Shown piece by piece: positions 25,301-31,040 of a stretch of DNA of 64,000 bases. The position numbers and the translations under genes are program-made. The number at the start of each line of letters is the position of its first letter. Position 1 is the first letter of the stretch. Origin of the DNA: Cyrtodaria siliqua. Taxonomy: Eukaryota; Mollusca; Bivalvia; Adapedonta; Hiatellidae. The notes beneath the pieces are model-generated. The model worked only from the letters and a program-made list of their open reading frames with translations, did not search any database and was not told where the DNA came from. The DNA is taken from contig JAWPHD010000086.1 of assembly GCA_037043455.1 (NCBI GenBank), positions 124,001 to 188,000 on the forward strand. The letters are read 5' to 3'.

Positions 25301-25743
25301 TCCTGTGAGACCCCTCTTCCTTCTCTGGCAACCAATCCTGCTCCTACTTCCGACTATCATCCCGCTCTCGTTGAATCTGAAATTGTAGCTCTAAGATTTC
25401 TTTTTCCTCAGACTGGGCTTCAGCACGCTTTTCCTCCACCTCATGTTGGGACTGCAACCTCTCTTTCTCTGAATCCCGTTCCTTCTGATGTTGCTCCCGC
25501 TCCTGTCTTGCTACTCATGAACAAAATTCGCCAACGCTTCACCAGTATATTCAAACCTCTCACCTATCTCTATCAACGCTTTAAAACTAGTCATGATTGA
25601 AATTAACTGTCCATACACACTTAACATATCTGAAGCTATATAACACTGTATAACTATCCGCACCTACGGCCTCGCATAGTGCGAACCAAACACAGTACCC
25701 TACGGTACAATCAAGTGATATTAATTATGAGTATTAATTATGA

Positions 25744-25793
<50 letters not shown>

Positions 25794-26631
25794 GTGAGAA
25801 AATACATACATCTACAAAAAAAACTTCGTATTTGTGTAACCCTGATGAAAGGGTAAGCCGAAAGCGCTTGGGTTTTTATAAAAAGTAGCACTTTATAAAT
25901 GTTTTTTTCCCCATCTATATATATATAAATGGGGAAAAAACATTTATACAGTGTATATATATATAGATGGGGAGAAAAACATTTATACAGTGCTACAGTT
26001 TATATACACAAACACGAAAGTAACAAATACGAACAAAAAACCACTAAAATACACGGCAGTTTAGATAAAACTCTTTAAAAAACAACTTATATACACTGGG
26101 ATGACAGTAGGGTAAGTGTGAGGTAAGGTGCACCCTAGAACCGGTTTAAACCCCCAGTGGCTTACTTTGCCATTTACCGTTCAAAGGAGGTAGCCCTATT
26201 GTCTACCCTTTTGTGTTTGTGATGTCGTTTGCATTCACCACCCTTTCTGTTGTTTTTTGTCTCTTTCATTGTATTTTCAAGTCCTTGTTTGCAGTACAGT
26301 GTGGACATACGATGCCTTTGTGCTCGGACGCTGTGGTTTCTATAGGACCCTTTATCTCATGTTTGAGGTAGGGTTTGTGTTATCTTTTACACATCTTTAC
26401 TCTCTCTTCATCACGAAATGTCAGGGTACAGTTTTACCCTCATCCAACCAGATATGTTCTTTTATTAGTATCACATTTGGCTCCAGAGTGTCTATTCAAA
26501 GTAACCAGTTTCTGCAACACTGCCAAACGATAAAGTTGATTTTTAAAGAGTTTTATTTATACTGCCGTGTATTTTAGTGTTTTTTTGTTTCGTATTTGTT
26601 ATTTTCGTGTTTGTGTACCCCTGATGAAGGC

Positions 26632-26676
<45 letters not shown>

Positions 26677-29600
26677 TATACACTTACCTCATTACACAGT
26701 ATGTATACAACACGGTACAATACGGTAATCTACCCTCATGTAAACCGCACACAACGTCTCAATATATCCCTACGCGTCACTGCACTTTAAAGCTACACAC
26801 TCTAACTATATATGCTAGCAATATACGTGAATACCTTTAACTATTACCTTAACGCCTTTGAAATGAAGTGTAAACACTATGGACATATATGAAACGGTAT
26901 TATTACGGTGGACTTTCGGTGTAAGTACCCACGTTATAAATTATTACTTTGAAATTTCAGGTTTACTGCCCACACCGGTAAATTAGTATTTATAAATTGT
27001 CTCACCGGCAGATACTTAAATTTACATTAATTTTAACACTCACTTTGTCTTGGCTTTCTCACGATCTCTACCCTTGGCAAGCCGTCACCCTCAGCTTCCG
27101 CGCTGTCCGACGGATACACTATACGTAGTATAACGCAGCTGCGGTTTCATCTTAGGGATCTGAGTGTGTATTATATTTACCCCCGTTCTTCTTAAGACTA
27201 TTGACTGTATGTCAGGTCAGCTGTCACACACACACACACTGACCACTCCCGCCGGCGCGGTCGTCGAAACTGCAAAAGTGAACATGTTTGGTTTAACAAT
27301 TAAATCACCGGAGAACTTATTTTTTTTTAACCAAATTATCTCTAAAGGACCCTATTTGTAAGTAAACCTTGGAAAAACAAAAATAATTACATGCTCTTTT
27401 AAGAAGCAAACTTTTCACGTGTTTTTTAGTCCTTTTTGTTTTAGATTATGCCTTGGGTTACTGTCCACTGTTTGTCTTTTGATATACCACTTCTGACACC
27501 ATTGAAAGGGTGGATCGATTGGTCATATCAACAGAACAGCAGGGACAACCCCCCAAGGAACAATCATAAAGTAAAATATTTAAAAATGTATTAACAACAT
27601 GAATATTATATTACAAATCAAATGAATGACAGATGGTGATGATAATGTGATGAAAGCTAATTAAAGTTTCATGAAAGATGAATGCGCTCTGTCAGAGTGA
27701 AGTTATTGATGCGATTAATAATACATCTCGGTATCTAGATGACATACTCAATATTGATAATCCGTTCTTTGCTCATATGGTTACTAACATTTATCCACCA
27801 GAGCTCACGTTGATTAAAGCCAACAGTTCGGATACTGAAGCAGCATTTCTCGATCTTCATCTCTCGATTTCTAATGATTTCATACATACTAAAATCTATG
27901 ATAAGAGAGATGACTAACTTTAACATCGTGAACTATCCACACCTGGATGGGATGTACCTCGTGCTACATCATACGGGGTTTATATACTGAAAGAAATAAG
28001 TTTAGCAAGTAAATATGGATATCTAGCTTAAATAAATATATTGTAGTTTTATAATGTGAAGTATTTGAAAACATTGGAATTACATAGGGTGATATTATTT
28101 TTCATCTGTTATTTGTTTTCCAATGTAAGTATCAGAGTTATCTCCCATTTAGTTAAAGCATATTTCACATTTAAAAAATACAAATATGGTAAAGAGCTTG
28201 ATTAAACTTTATTAAATAATTGTTCTGGGTCTCAAGTTATAAAAACAGCAAAAACCAATAGACAATAACCTTCCCATTACAAAGATATAGGGAACAAACG
28301 TATACCATTTGTGAAATTACCTCCCTTTACATTGAAATAATAAGGAAATTATCATTTCTGTATAGCTGGTAAATTTAAACATTTTGATTTTTTTTCGCAG
28401 ATATCGTTTGAAAACAATGCCCTGTATATAATCCATAATTATGTTAATTATATTGTTCAGGACCTCTGCCACGTATAGCCTAGAACATGAGCAATGGGAT
28501 TTACCACGTTATTTACTTGCTAAACTTATTTCTTTCAGTATATGTTCCAGCTCATTCGTTTTGCTAGAGCTTGTAATGATGTTATAGACTTCAATGATCT
28601 GATCGAAATCAAGTTTTTACAAGTTAACTTCTTCAGCAGGGTTTTCTTTATCCCAAACTACGTAGATCTTTCAACGAAAACCTACTGCAGAAGTACAACA
28701 CGAACCTTAGAACTCTTCTGCGACTAGAAATATCACAACCCTTATTTTATGGAGATGTGGTCTATAAACTTCTTAAGTTTAAGGGATCTGACGGATTTTC
28801 TGACCACTTTACAAAATTAATCAGGTAGTTCGTCAGAAAAGGATACGACCCCTTAGTATTACAACGCACTGCGTGTTTAGTGATTGACCCCTCTACAGTC
28901 ACTACGCTTCACGTTTCCCTTGTGCGATGAATGAACAACCGCTTGGGACTCTATGATTGCACCTTCTGAAACCCAGACCAAGGGAGCTTTCGTCCCTCCG
29001 GCTTTCTGGTCGTACACTAGATTGATTTCTTTCTTTGGCTGCAACTGCTGTGGTTGTTCAGTACAATTCTGGATACATCCTGAGATGTTTCTTATTTTGT
29101 ATTTTATATAGCTTTACAACATCTTAGTGTTTCTTTTGTTATTTTCTCTGGATGTGAACTTTATTGTTAGAGAATTTCTTTTGATGGGATGTAGTTATGT
29201 TTACACTGTCTTTATTTGGGCGCTGAAGACAGGATAATAGCGAGGATTGTGTACACTTAAAATCGATTCAAGCTAACCTGTAGGCCTTATTGCCTGTTGA
29301 CTGTTCCCAGTCGGTAACCTTGTCGTCACCACCCTTTCTGTTGTATTTTGTCTTTTTCATTGAATAAGCAATCAAATAGTGCTCCATGTTTATCGTACAG
29401 TGCGGACCTATCATGCCATTGCGATTGGACGCTGTGGTTTCTATAGGACTATGTTACCCGTGATATGCAGGCTTCATAACCTCTGAGCCCAGCTAAATCC
29501 CATTTTGTTTATTTCGCCCATTGTTTTCTCGTTTAGGGCAACGCGTTTTGCTGGAAACTGGGTCCAAACGCCGCTGGCCATGGAATGGTGTGAAAATACT

Positions 29601-30577
29601 GCATTGAATGTTCCATGTTCACCGTCATATGCATACCATCTTCGGGATGGCTCAAATTTATGTACTATTGACATTTCAAATATTGAGCTCTGCTCAACCC
29701 GGCGCTAGAGGCGTGAACGGTAGCAAGCACTTTTCACTACCGTTCATGAACAGTCTCAATCAAACCGAGACTGCAATATCTTTTGTATTTACTGTGCTCG
29801 ACGATTTCCAAATTTTCCTTTCATACTTTTTTTGAAAATCTTCTAATTCGTCTCTGAGTTGTTATTCCATTGTTTAACCGAACATTCGCATTATCCTCAA
29901 TAATGTTGTTTTCATATATACAGGTTTTGCAGCTGGCAGACATTACCAACATTTCGTTTTACATGTATATGGTTTATATATAGATTTAATAAGGATAATA
30001 CAATTGTTTTAAAAGTTGTATTAGCAAAACATCGGTAATAAAATTATATAAAGCATTTTCATGAATATATGTCTTTCTCATTTATACAGGTTATGCAGCT
30101 GGCAGCCATTTCCAACATAGCGGTGGAATGACCGACACACTTTGCCTTCCTAAACAACCGCAATGGGCAAAGTATTATGCTGGAGTGCAGTCGGAAGGCT
30201 TTATATATGGCTCGGAATATCAGAGTGATGGCGGAAATCCTCAACTAAAATACATTTTTGGTAAAGCAATTTTGGATCAAGATGTACCTTGCGTTGTTTG
30301 TGAAGCGGTCGGCCGTCTGATTCAGATGGTGGTACCGGCACGTACTCATTGTTTCGACGGCTGGATGCTTGAATACACTGGTTATATGATGGCAGAGCGT
30401 TACTCACACCTAGGAAGAAGCCAAATGAAGTGCGTCGACGTGGATCCAGAGGTTTTGGATGGTCAGAGTGCGAACAGTAATGGACACTTATTTTATTTCA
30501 TGGAACCAGCAGGCCAGCTTCCTGACCCACCTTACATTAAAGAGAGAGAACTGACATGCACCGTGTGCACTAAATAA
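7021..30577 (+). CDS. Type II membrane protein with short-chain collagen C4-like domain (3 exons)
   Basis: Join of 7021-7384, 7991-8059 and 30090-30577, about 306 residues, all junctions phase 1 (each split codon is Gly). Residues 1-35 are cytoplasmic; 36-60 are one hydrophobic membrane segment with a Lys at 33 before it and Glu/Arg after it; 61-121 are a Thr/Pro/Asn linker with a tandem copy of TNAPVPTxATTM. From 122 comes the cysteine-rich domain: GAVYIRWGRTVCP, GYAAGSHFQHSGG, LCLPKQP, FIYGSEYQ, DQDVPCVVC, HCFDGWMLEYTGY, NGHLFYFMEPAG, then LTCTVCTK. These match proteins annotated 'short-chain collagen C4-like' in molluscs and cnidarians. No Gly-X-Y collagen stretch is present, so it is not a collagen; an extracellular binding or matrix role is only inferred. 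The upstream TTG at 7000 is not used as the start. Intron 2 is 22 kb. Confidence 0.85.
7540..7665 (+). repeat. PLE 3'-tail fragment (copy 3) in intron 1
   Basis: Contains CACTGTCCGTTCCATGGCGG, TAGCCCTATTG and TTGTGATGTCGGATGCC in tail order. It lies inside the 606-bp first intron, so it post-dates that intron. Confidence 0.6.
7991..8059 (+). CDS. C4-like gene, exon 2
   Basis: Acceptor TATCTTGCAG ends at 7990 and donor GTAACT starts at 8060. The 69 bases encode SGAVYIRWGRTVCPKNTNTL and YD between two split Gly codons. This is the conserved opening strand of the C4-like domain, including its first cysteine. Confidence 0.85.
8190..10612 (+). repeat. 39-bp minisatellite, about 62 units
   Basis: Core unit GTGAGAAGGTTAGTGGGTCT, then GTCTCTACAGCCGTAGTAT, with many point variants. 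It begins about 130 bp after exon 2. Because 39 is divisible by three, a frame of about 500 codons repeating a 13-residue peptide stays open from 8962, and the opposite strand is also partly open. No signal peptide or non-repeat domain is present, so this is not read as a gene. Each unit carries a donor-like AAG|GTAAGT or GTTAGT and an acceptor-like TCTCTACAG. Confidence 0.92.
10613..11046. other. No gene recognised
   Basis: AT-rich intronic sequence with an (AAT)-like stretch near 10797-10835. No repeat family is identified. Confidence 0.5.
11047..11175 (-). pseudogene. LINE ORF2 C-terminal fragment (CR1/L2/Rex-like)
   Basis: The reverse strand reads FIQSIRYSGAVIWNSIAPPM then a lysine-rich FKNKYYSYL end and a stop at 11047-11049. 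The 'SIRYxGxxxWNSIxP' block is the usual C-terminal signature of CR1/L2-type LINE reverse transcriptase proteins. Only this end remains. Confidence 0.6.
11270..11465 (+). repeat. Degenerate repeat of about 30 bp (CGGACATCGG type)
   Basis: About six units of CGGACATCGGCATTTC plus TTCGGAAAATATT. A diverged array of the opposite sense (TTCCGAA, GTCCGAA) lies at 12060-12240, and a fragment with TTCGGACATCGGAA at 13357-13372. The three may be parts of one inverted structure. Confidence 0.65.
11466..12059. other. No gene recognised
   Basis: AT-rich, with a poly-A run near 11480-11498. A 69-codon reverse frame shows no domain. Confidence 0.5.
12060..12240 (-). repeat. Inverted, diverged arm of the CGGACATCGG repeat
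   Basis: Several TTTCCGAAT, GCCGAAAAAT and GTCCGAATATT words match the reverse complement of the 11270-11465 array. Its last unit abuts the LINE fragment that starts at about 12247. Confidence 0.5.
12247..13040 (+). pseudogene. LINE RNase H domain and C terminus (5'-truncated)
   Basis: A type I RNase H spread over two frames, as found at the C terminus of I-group/jockey-related LINEs. The acidic residues are present: INTDGSKDGDKV (Asp), SIFSAELKAIQLAL (Glu), VIFSDSLSSLQALD (Asp) and LPSHVGIRGNDRAD (Asp). A one-base shift near 12418 separates the first two from the rest. Downstream REEVVLDRCRIGHTRYTHSY followed by an IPC...HILL zinc-like block is typical of this LINE's end. No reverse transcriptase precedes it, so it is a 5'-truncated copy. 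Confidence 0.75.
13041..13811. other. LINE 3' flank, no gene recognised
   Basis: Probable 3' UTR of the preceding LINE, then AT-rich sequence including a fragment of the CGGACATCGG repeat near 13357. Overlapping short frames on both strands here have no domain. Confidence 0.45.
13812..13895 (-). repeat. Dispersed repeat R2, copy 2
   Basis: Reverse complement reads CGGTTTTATTGAG, CATGAGAGGTAAT and CCGGCTTAGGCGGTAT, matching the copy at 16645-16745. Confidence 0.6.
13896..14439. other. No gene recognised
   Basis: AT-rich. It may include the 5' part of the LINE that begins to be readable at 14440. Confidence 0.4.
14440..16205 (+). pseudogene. LINE reverse transcriptase, decayed, 5' part
   Basis: A non-LTR reverse transcriptase in many frames. 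In order: YFKSVNNPNDRYFTQDED and MFDELN...LKTGRSDGQDKLLNE (14500-14715); the LLSSLG/VDAIFVLH region (about 14865-15005); FIDFSKAFDYIVRE (near 15059-15095); RQGLSPFLFSM (near 15238); the catalytic box, read as YAGD at 15354-15365 instead of YADD, so one catalytic Asp is lost; then the LNYGSEVWGF / ERVHTLFCKKVL block (15711-15790). Family membership is clear; clade is not. The element is split by a PLE at about 16212-18235 and resumes near 18280. Confidence 0.8.
16212..18235 (+). pseudogene. Penelope-like element (PLE-A) nested in a LINE
   Basis: Blocks in order: LPNMSWIPKLHKNPYRARFI (about 16345-16405), carrying the PKLHK motif typical of Penelope-like reverse transcriptases; CTTTYISKRLI and KDHVKQYCDKTYENFG; a decayed LYTTLP / LWTCQEVCEAL segment (about 16825-17000); RYLDDILNIDNP with the catalytic YLDD (about 17070-17100); MYPKELQLNKANLSDTNSSF, FLDLQLSIENGE and DFNFDIVNYPHLDGDVPRAT (17125-17310); then a C-terminal block (DFYGDVIYKFRKILG, about 17540). 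A long 3' tail follows from 17690, with repeated landmarks such as TTTGGTGCACCCTAGAACC and GACCGTTCCAAGGCGGTAG, ending near TTCCTGTTCGAT. Frameshifts make it inactive. Confidence 0.8.
16645..16745 (+). repeat. Dispersed repeat R2, copy 3 (inside PLE-A)
   Basis: CTCGGTTTTATTGAGTCTGT, CACGCCCCCTAGCACCGG and AAGCGGTATTCTACTTCAAA. It sits between two readable PLE segments, so it is either an insertion or a retained PLE internal sequence. Confidence 0.55.
18245..18500 (+). pseudogene. LINE C terminus, continuation after the PLE insertion
   Basis: Reads IPRNECKCVTCTTLEDEYHF followed by FIECSLYNE from about 18270, the cysteine/histidine end expected directly after the RLSSHN-like end at 16205. The 23-base word CGAATAGCATACCAAGAAAT+GAA occurs twice at 18239-18283. 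Confidence 0.7.
18618..19500 (-). repeat. 3' LTR of gypsy-2 (inner boundary approximate)
   Basis: The first 185 bases (TGAAAGGGTGGACCGATTGG onward) are repeated at 27503-27681 next to a primer-binding site, so this is an LTR. The inner end cannot be set because the other LTR is truncated. A candidate is near 19500, where AACTCCCTTAA reads as a purine tract on the minus strand. Confidence 0.6.
19501..19956 (-). other. 3' non-coding region of gypsy-2
   Basis: No domain recognised between the RNase H stop and the LTR. Confidence 0.4.
19960..21740 (-). pseudogene. Gypsy-2 reverse transcriptase and RNase H
   Basis: Minus strand. Reverse transcriptase: RQLNRVTVFDAEPIPNIEEI (21480-21430), IDIIKGYLQVPLTDRAQDMT, KMPFGLVCAPSTFCRLMRK and the catalytic SFVDDILIF (about 21200); the connection QVRSFVGLVVFFYRK and FSAIAAPLTDL; RNase H FILRTDASECGLGALL (about 20760), VIKKECLGVVWG and LETDHQPLMYLNKSKTAN (about 20120-20070). 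An unrelated repeat (about 20165-20550) splits RNase H between FGK and VLETD. Frame breaks occur near 21084 and 20774. No integrase follows RNase H; the frame ends at 19960, so integrase lies upstream in this element. Confidence 0.82.
20165..20550 (-). repeat. Dispersed repeat inserted in gypsy-2 RNase H
   Basis: The minus strand contains ACCAACACATGGAAGATTAT, ATGGCGCCTAACAGG, CAGGCTCA and ATGGGCCTAG; the same block occurs on + at 63190-63295. The interrupted host gene resumes at both ends. Confidence 0.7.
21745..22035 (+). repeat. PLE 3'-tail insertion (copy 5) in gypsy-2
   Basis: CGCCCTCAATGGTTTATTCT, TGGCTTCTGCCAAGTCATTG, GGTTTGGTGCACCCTAGAAT and TTTTCCTGTTCGATTTTTAT in family order. It lies between the integrase C terminus and the reverse transcriptase of gypsy-2, in the opposite orientation to the host element. 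An internal deletion joins CACCCTAGAA to TGCTGATTTTCC. Confidence 0.75.
22040..23036 (-). pseudogene. Gypsy-2 integrase (core deleted), upstream of RT
   Basis: Minus strand. The zinc-finger region (CVVP..., REFELKDKQSH, WRN/FYWP-like) lies at about 23035-22800. Then comes PLIETPFKRVAVAIVGRM, the start of the catalytic core (22760-22700), joined directly to RPRDWDKYLNSMLFAFRKVP and ESLGFSTVELLYG, which normally follows the core. The segment carrying the DDE aspartates is missing. The C-terminal part LQWKGQFTVVRVVNSVDYQI, DMWGRVKTFLSYMLKLYHE is at 22365-22240. It therefore lies between protease and reverse transcriptase. Confidence 0.8.
23038..23185 (+). repeat. PLE 3'-tail insertion (copy 6) in gypsy-2
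   Basis: GACAGTAGGGTAAGTGTGAG, TTTGGTGCACCCTAGAACCG, CCACTGACCGTTCCAAGGCG and TTGTGTTTGTGATGTCG. It interrupts gypsy-2 between the protease-linker and the integrase zinc finger. Confidence 0.75.
23190..24033 (-). pseudogene. Gypsy-2 nucleocapsid and protease
   Basis: Minus strand. LFLKEKMFKDGTEMAVQADL then FADARG (about 24033-23960) is the Gag C terminus; a zinc knuckle CNHCDGNHRTVDC (CX2CX3HX4C) is near 23820-23780; the protease active site near 23440 reads RRHTGNTCVVVRSSLV, where the family DTG is now HTG, so the catalytic Asp is lost. In gypsy-1 the same block reads MRDTGCTGVVVRRSLV. Gag reads into pol without the TGA found in gypsy-1. Confidence 0.75.
24034..24618 (-). mobile_element. 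PLE 3'-tail insertion (copy 7) with target-site duplication
   Basis: A 585-bp reverse-orientation PLE end inserted into gypsy-2 gag. Flanks carry the same hexamer GAACAA at 24028-24033 and 24619-24624, and the gag reading resumes at RDLF / LFLKEK exactly as in gypsy-1. Landmarks: ACGACAGTCAAACACAAACA, GGAATGGTCAGTGGCAAAAT, ACCAAACCTCACACTAACCC, AACGGGACAGTGTAAATAAA. Confidence 0.75.
24619..25605 (-). pseudogene. Gypsy-2 gag
   Basis: Minus strand. N-terminal charged, coiled-coil-like stretch rich in Glu/Gln/Arg at about 25600-25250 (ERDSEKE, RRAMQLPEMQNKQALEIVEL), then after an inserted tail the capsid-like block with YFDDDKDDMDSYLARFKRYA (about 25010), and LKCFQLTEESFRKRFKTARP, EKGETYVQYLRNS, VIDYLLRDQLLSTCNRDLF (24830-24625). 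It aligns by eye with gypsy-1 gag (for example LTEEGFRKRFRACLPEKGES). It is broken by two insertions and frameshifts. Confidence 0.7.
25020..25184 (-). repeat. Tail-type repeat insertion (copy 8) in gypsy-2 gag
   Basis: GTCCTATAGAAACCTCAGCG, ACAATGAAAGAGACAAAAAA and ACTTGGAACGGTCGGTAACC are the reverse complement of the tails at 26240-26345 and 29290-29460. Confidence 0.65.
25740..25792. repeat. (TA)n microsatellite
   Basis: About 50 bases of alternating TA directly upstream of the hammerhead-bearing repeat. Confidence 0.9.
25815..25915 (+). repeat. Hammerhead-bearing terminal repeat, copy A
   Basis: Shares CGTATTTGTGTAACCCTGAT, TAGCACTTTATAAATG and TTTTTTCCCC with two further copies: reverse at 25925-26092 (hammerhead part deleted) and forward at 26540-26635 (cut after CCCCTGATGAAGGCG by a TA microsatellite). 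Confidence 0.6.
25838..25874 (+). ncRNA. Hammerhead-ribozyme-like motif
   Basis: CTGATGA at 25842-25848 and GAAA at 25860-25863 are the two conserved core strands. Between them GG...CC can form a very short helix II with loop GTAAG. After GAAA the palindrome AGCGCT (25863-25868) could form stem III as a dimer, as described for hammerheads of Penelope-like elements. Stem I would pair CC (25840-25841) with GG (25870-25871), then is imperfect. Helix II is weak and A-rich, so activity is doubtful. Confidence 0.4.
25925..26092 (-). repeat. Hammerhead-bearing repeat, copy B (inverted, core deleted)
   Basis: Contains ACTAAAATACACGGCAGTTT and AAACTCTTTAAAAA, the reverse complement of the copy at 26540-26596. 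The two form inverted arms about 450 bp apart. Confidence 0.65.
26100..26345 (+). repeat. PLE/tail fragment (copy 9)
   Basis: GACAGTAGGGTAAGTGTGAG, TGCACCCTAGAACCGG, then CACCCTTTCTGTTGTTTTTT, GACGCTGTGGTTTCTATAGG. It joins the two tail variants seen separately elsewhere. Confidence 0.65.
26540..26635 (+). repeat. Hammerhead-bearing repeat, copy C (truncated)
   Basis: TTTTTAAAGAGTTTTATTTA, ACTGCCGTGTATTTTAGTG, GTGTACCCCTGATGAAGGCG, then a (TA)n run to about 26672. Confidence 0.65.
26673..27486 (-). other. Probable gypsy-2 5' leader, no gene recognised
   Basis: Lies between gag and the primer-binding site of gypsy-2. A (CA)n tract is near 27225. Short frames here show no domain. Confidence 0.4.
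27487..27502 (-). other. Gypsy-2 primer-binding site
   Basis: The minus strand reads ATGGTGTCAGAAGTGG directly after the LTR end. TGGTGTCAGAAG-type sites fit the 3' end of tRNA-Leu; the gypsy-1 site is nearly the same (TGGTGTCAGAGTAG). Confidence 0.6.
27503..27681 (-). repeat. Truncated 5' LTR of gypsy-2
   Basis: Matches 18618-18802 with roughly ten differences and a 4-base gap, so this insertion is older than gypsy-1. The LTR is cut at 27681, where PLE-B begins. Confidence 0.75.
27682..29465 (+). pseudogene. Penelope-like element (PLE-B)
   Basis: Begins in the reverse transcriptase: TSRYLDDILNIDNPFFAHMV with intact catalytic YLDD (about 27725), IYPPELTLIKANSSDTEAAF, FLDLHLSISNDF, KIYDKRDD, then frameshifted GWDVPRATSYGVY (about 27940-27985). 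A 552-bp TIR element interrupts it, after which FQLIRFARACNDVIDFNDL (28543-28600) continues, then LRTLLRLEISQPLFYGDVVY (about 28710) and LQRTACLVIDPS (about 28860). The tail resembles other PLE tails but is a distinct variant (GGACGCTGTGGTTTCTATAG near 29425). 5'-truncated and frame-broken. Confidence 0.8.
27987..28538. mobile_element. 552-bp TIR element (non-autonomous) in PLE-B
   Basis: Ends are near-perfect inverted repeats of 28-29 bp: CTGAAAGAAATAAGTTTAGC at 27987 and the reverse complement ending at 28538. It interrupts the PLE between GVY and QLIRFARA. The flanks are TATA on both sides, so the duplication is probably TATA or TA. No transposase is seen. Confidence 0.8.
29600..29795 (-). 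repeat. Dispersed repeat R2, copy 4
   Basis: Reverse complement of copy 1: TATGCATACCATCTTCGGGA, TTGAGCTCTGCTCAACCCGG, CATGAACAGTCTCAATCAAA. Confidence 0.7.
29924..29955 (+). pseudogene. Partial duplicate of the start of exon 3
   Basis: CAG|GTTTTGCAGCTGGCAGA CATTACCAACAT repeats the true exon 3 start (CAG|GTTATGCAGCTGGCAGC CATTTCCAACAT) 166 bp upstream, with its own acceptor. It would read GFAAGRHYQH, then diverges from the family. It is probably a decayed tandem duplication of intron end plus exon start. Confidence 0.75.
30090..30577 (+). CDS. C4-like gene, exon 3 (main part of the domain)
   Basis: Acceptor TTTATACAG ends at 30089. The exon completes a Gly codon and encodes 161 residues to the TAA at 30575-30577. 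Seven cysteines are in this exon (LCLP, VPCVVC, HCFDGW, KCVDVD, TCTVC), as expected for disulfide bonding outside the cell, plus the conserved ends HLFYFMEPAG and ELTCTVC. Confidence 0.88.
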
Positions 30578-31040
30578 GAATATTGGTTTTTAATGAGATT
30601 CTTTTTTATTGTATTAATGGTATGTCGTGGTATTTATTTAATCTTCAAAGCGGATATATATTTCGGCGACAACAGTCTTTATACTTATGCTCCATAACAT
30701 TTTTATGGCTAACGTGTTGGCAGTTATGTGCACTTTATTTCATGAAACATTACACCTTGCATAAACGATGTACACCTTGCATAAACTATGAGAACTATAG
30801 TAGAGAACTGGCGTGTGTCGTATACATTCAGTATAGCTGGTGCTATTTGGGTGATTTATTTCTTTATAGTATTACTGTATTATTTTGTTTAAAACACGAT
30901 AATCGAATGATCGATGAATTTAAATTTGCTATGGCTTTAATTCAATTTTAGATACAATTCTAAATGTTTCTTTTTCTAGTATTATTGTTGTAACATTTTT
31001 CTATTTGAGATCTGAATAAAAGTAGCAGTCAGCTATACAA
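30578..31040 (+). terminator. 3' UTR and poly(A) signal of the C4-like gene
   Basis: AATAAA at 31015-31020, about 440 bases after the stop, is the first canonical signal. The open frame of 122 codons inside this UTR has no domain. Confidence 0.55.

Larger units (their letters stand above)
8060..30089 (+). other. Intron 2 of the C4-like gene, 22,030 bp
   Basis: Bounded by GATG|GTAACT and TTTATACAG|GTTATG. It joins the start of the extracellular domain (exon 2) to the rest (exon 3) in phase with no residue missing against the family pattern. It contains at least one large minisatellite, three LINE fragments, two PLE copies, a gypsy element and many short tails. Confidence 0.75.

Noticed and set aside
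30583..30951. 122-codon frame after the C4-like gene
   Set aside because: Lies in the 3' UTR before the poly(A) signal, has no ATG-led conserved domain and atypical composition.
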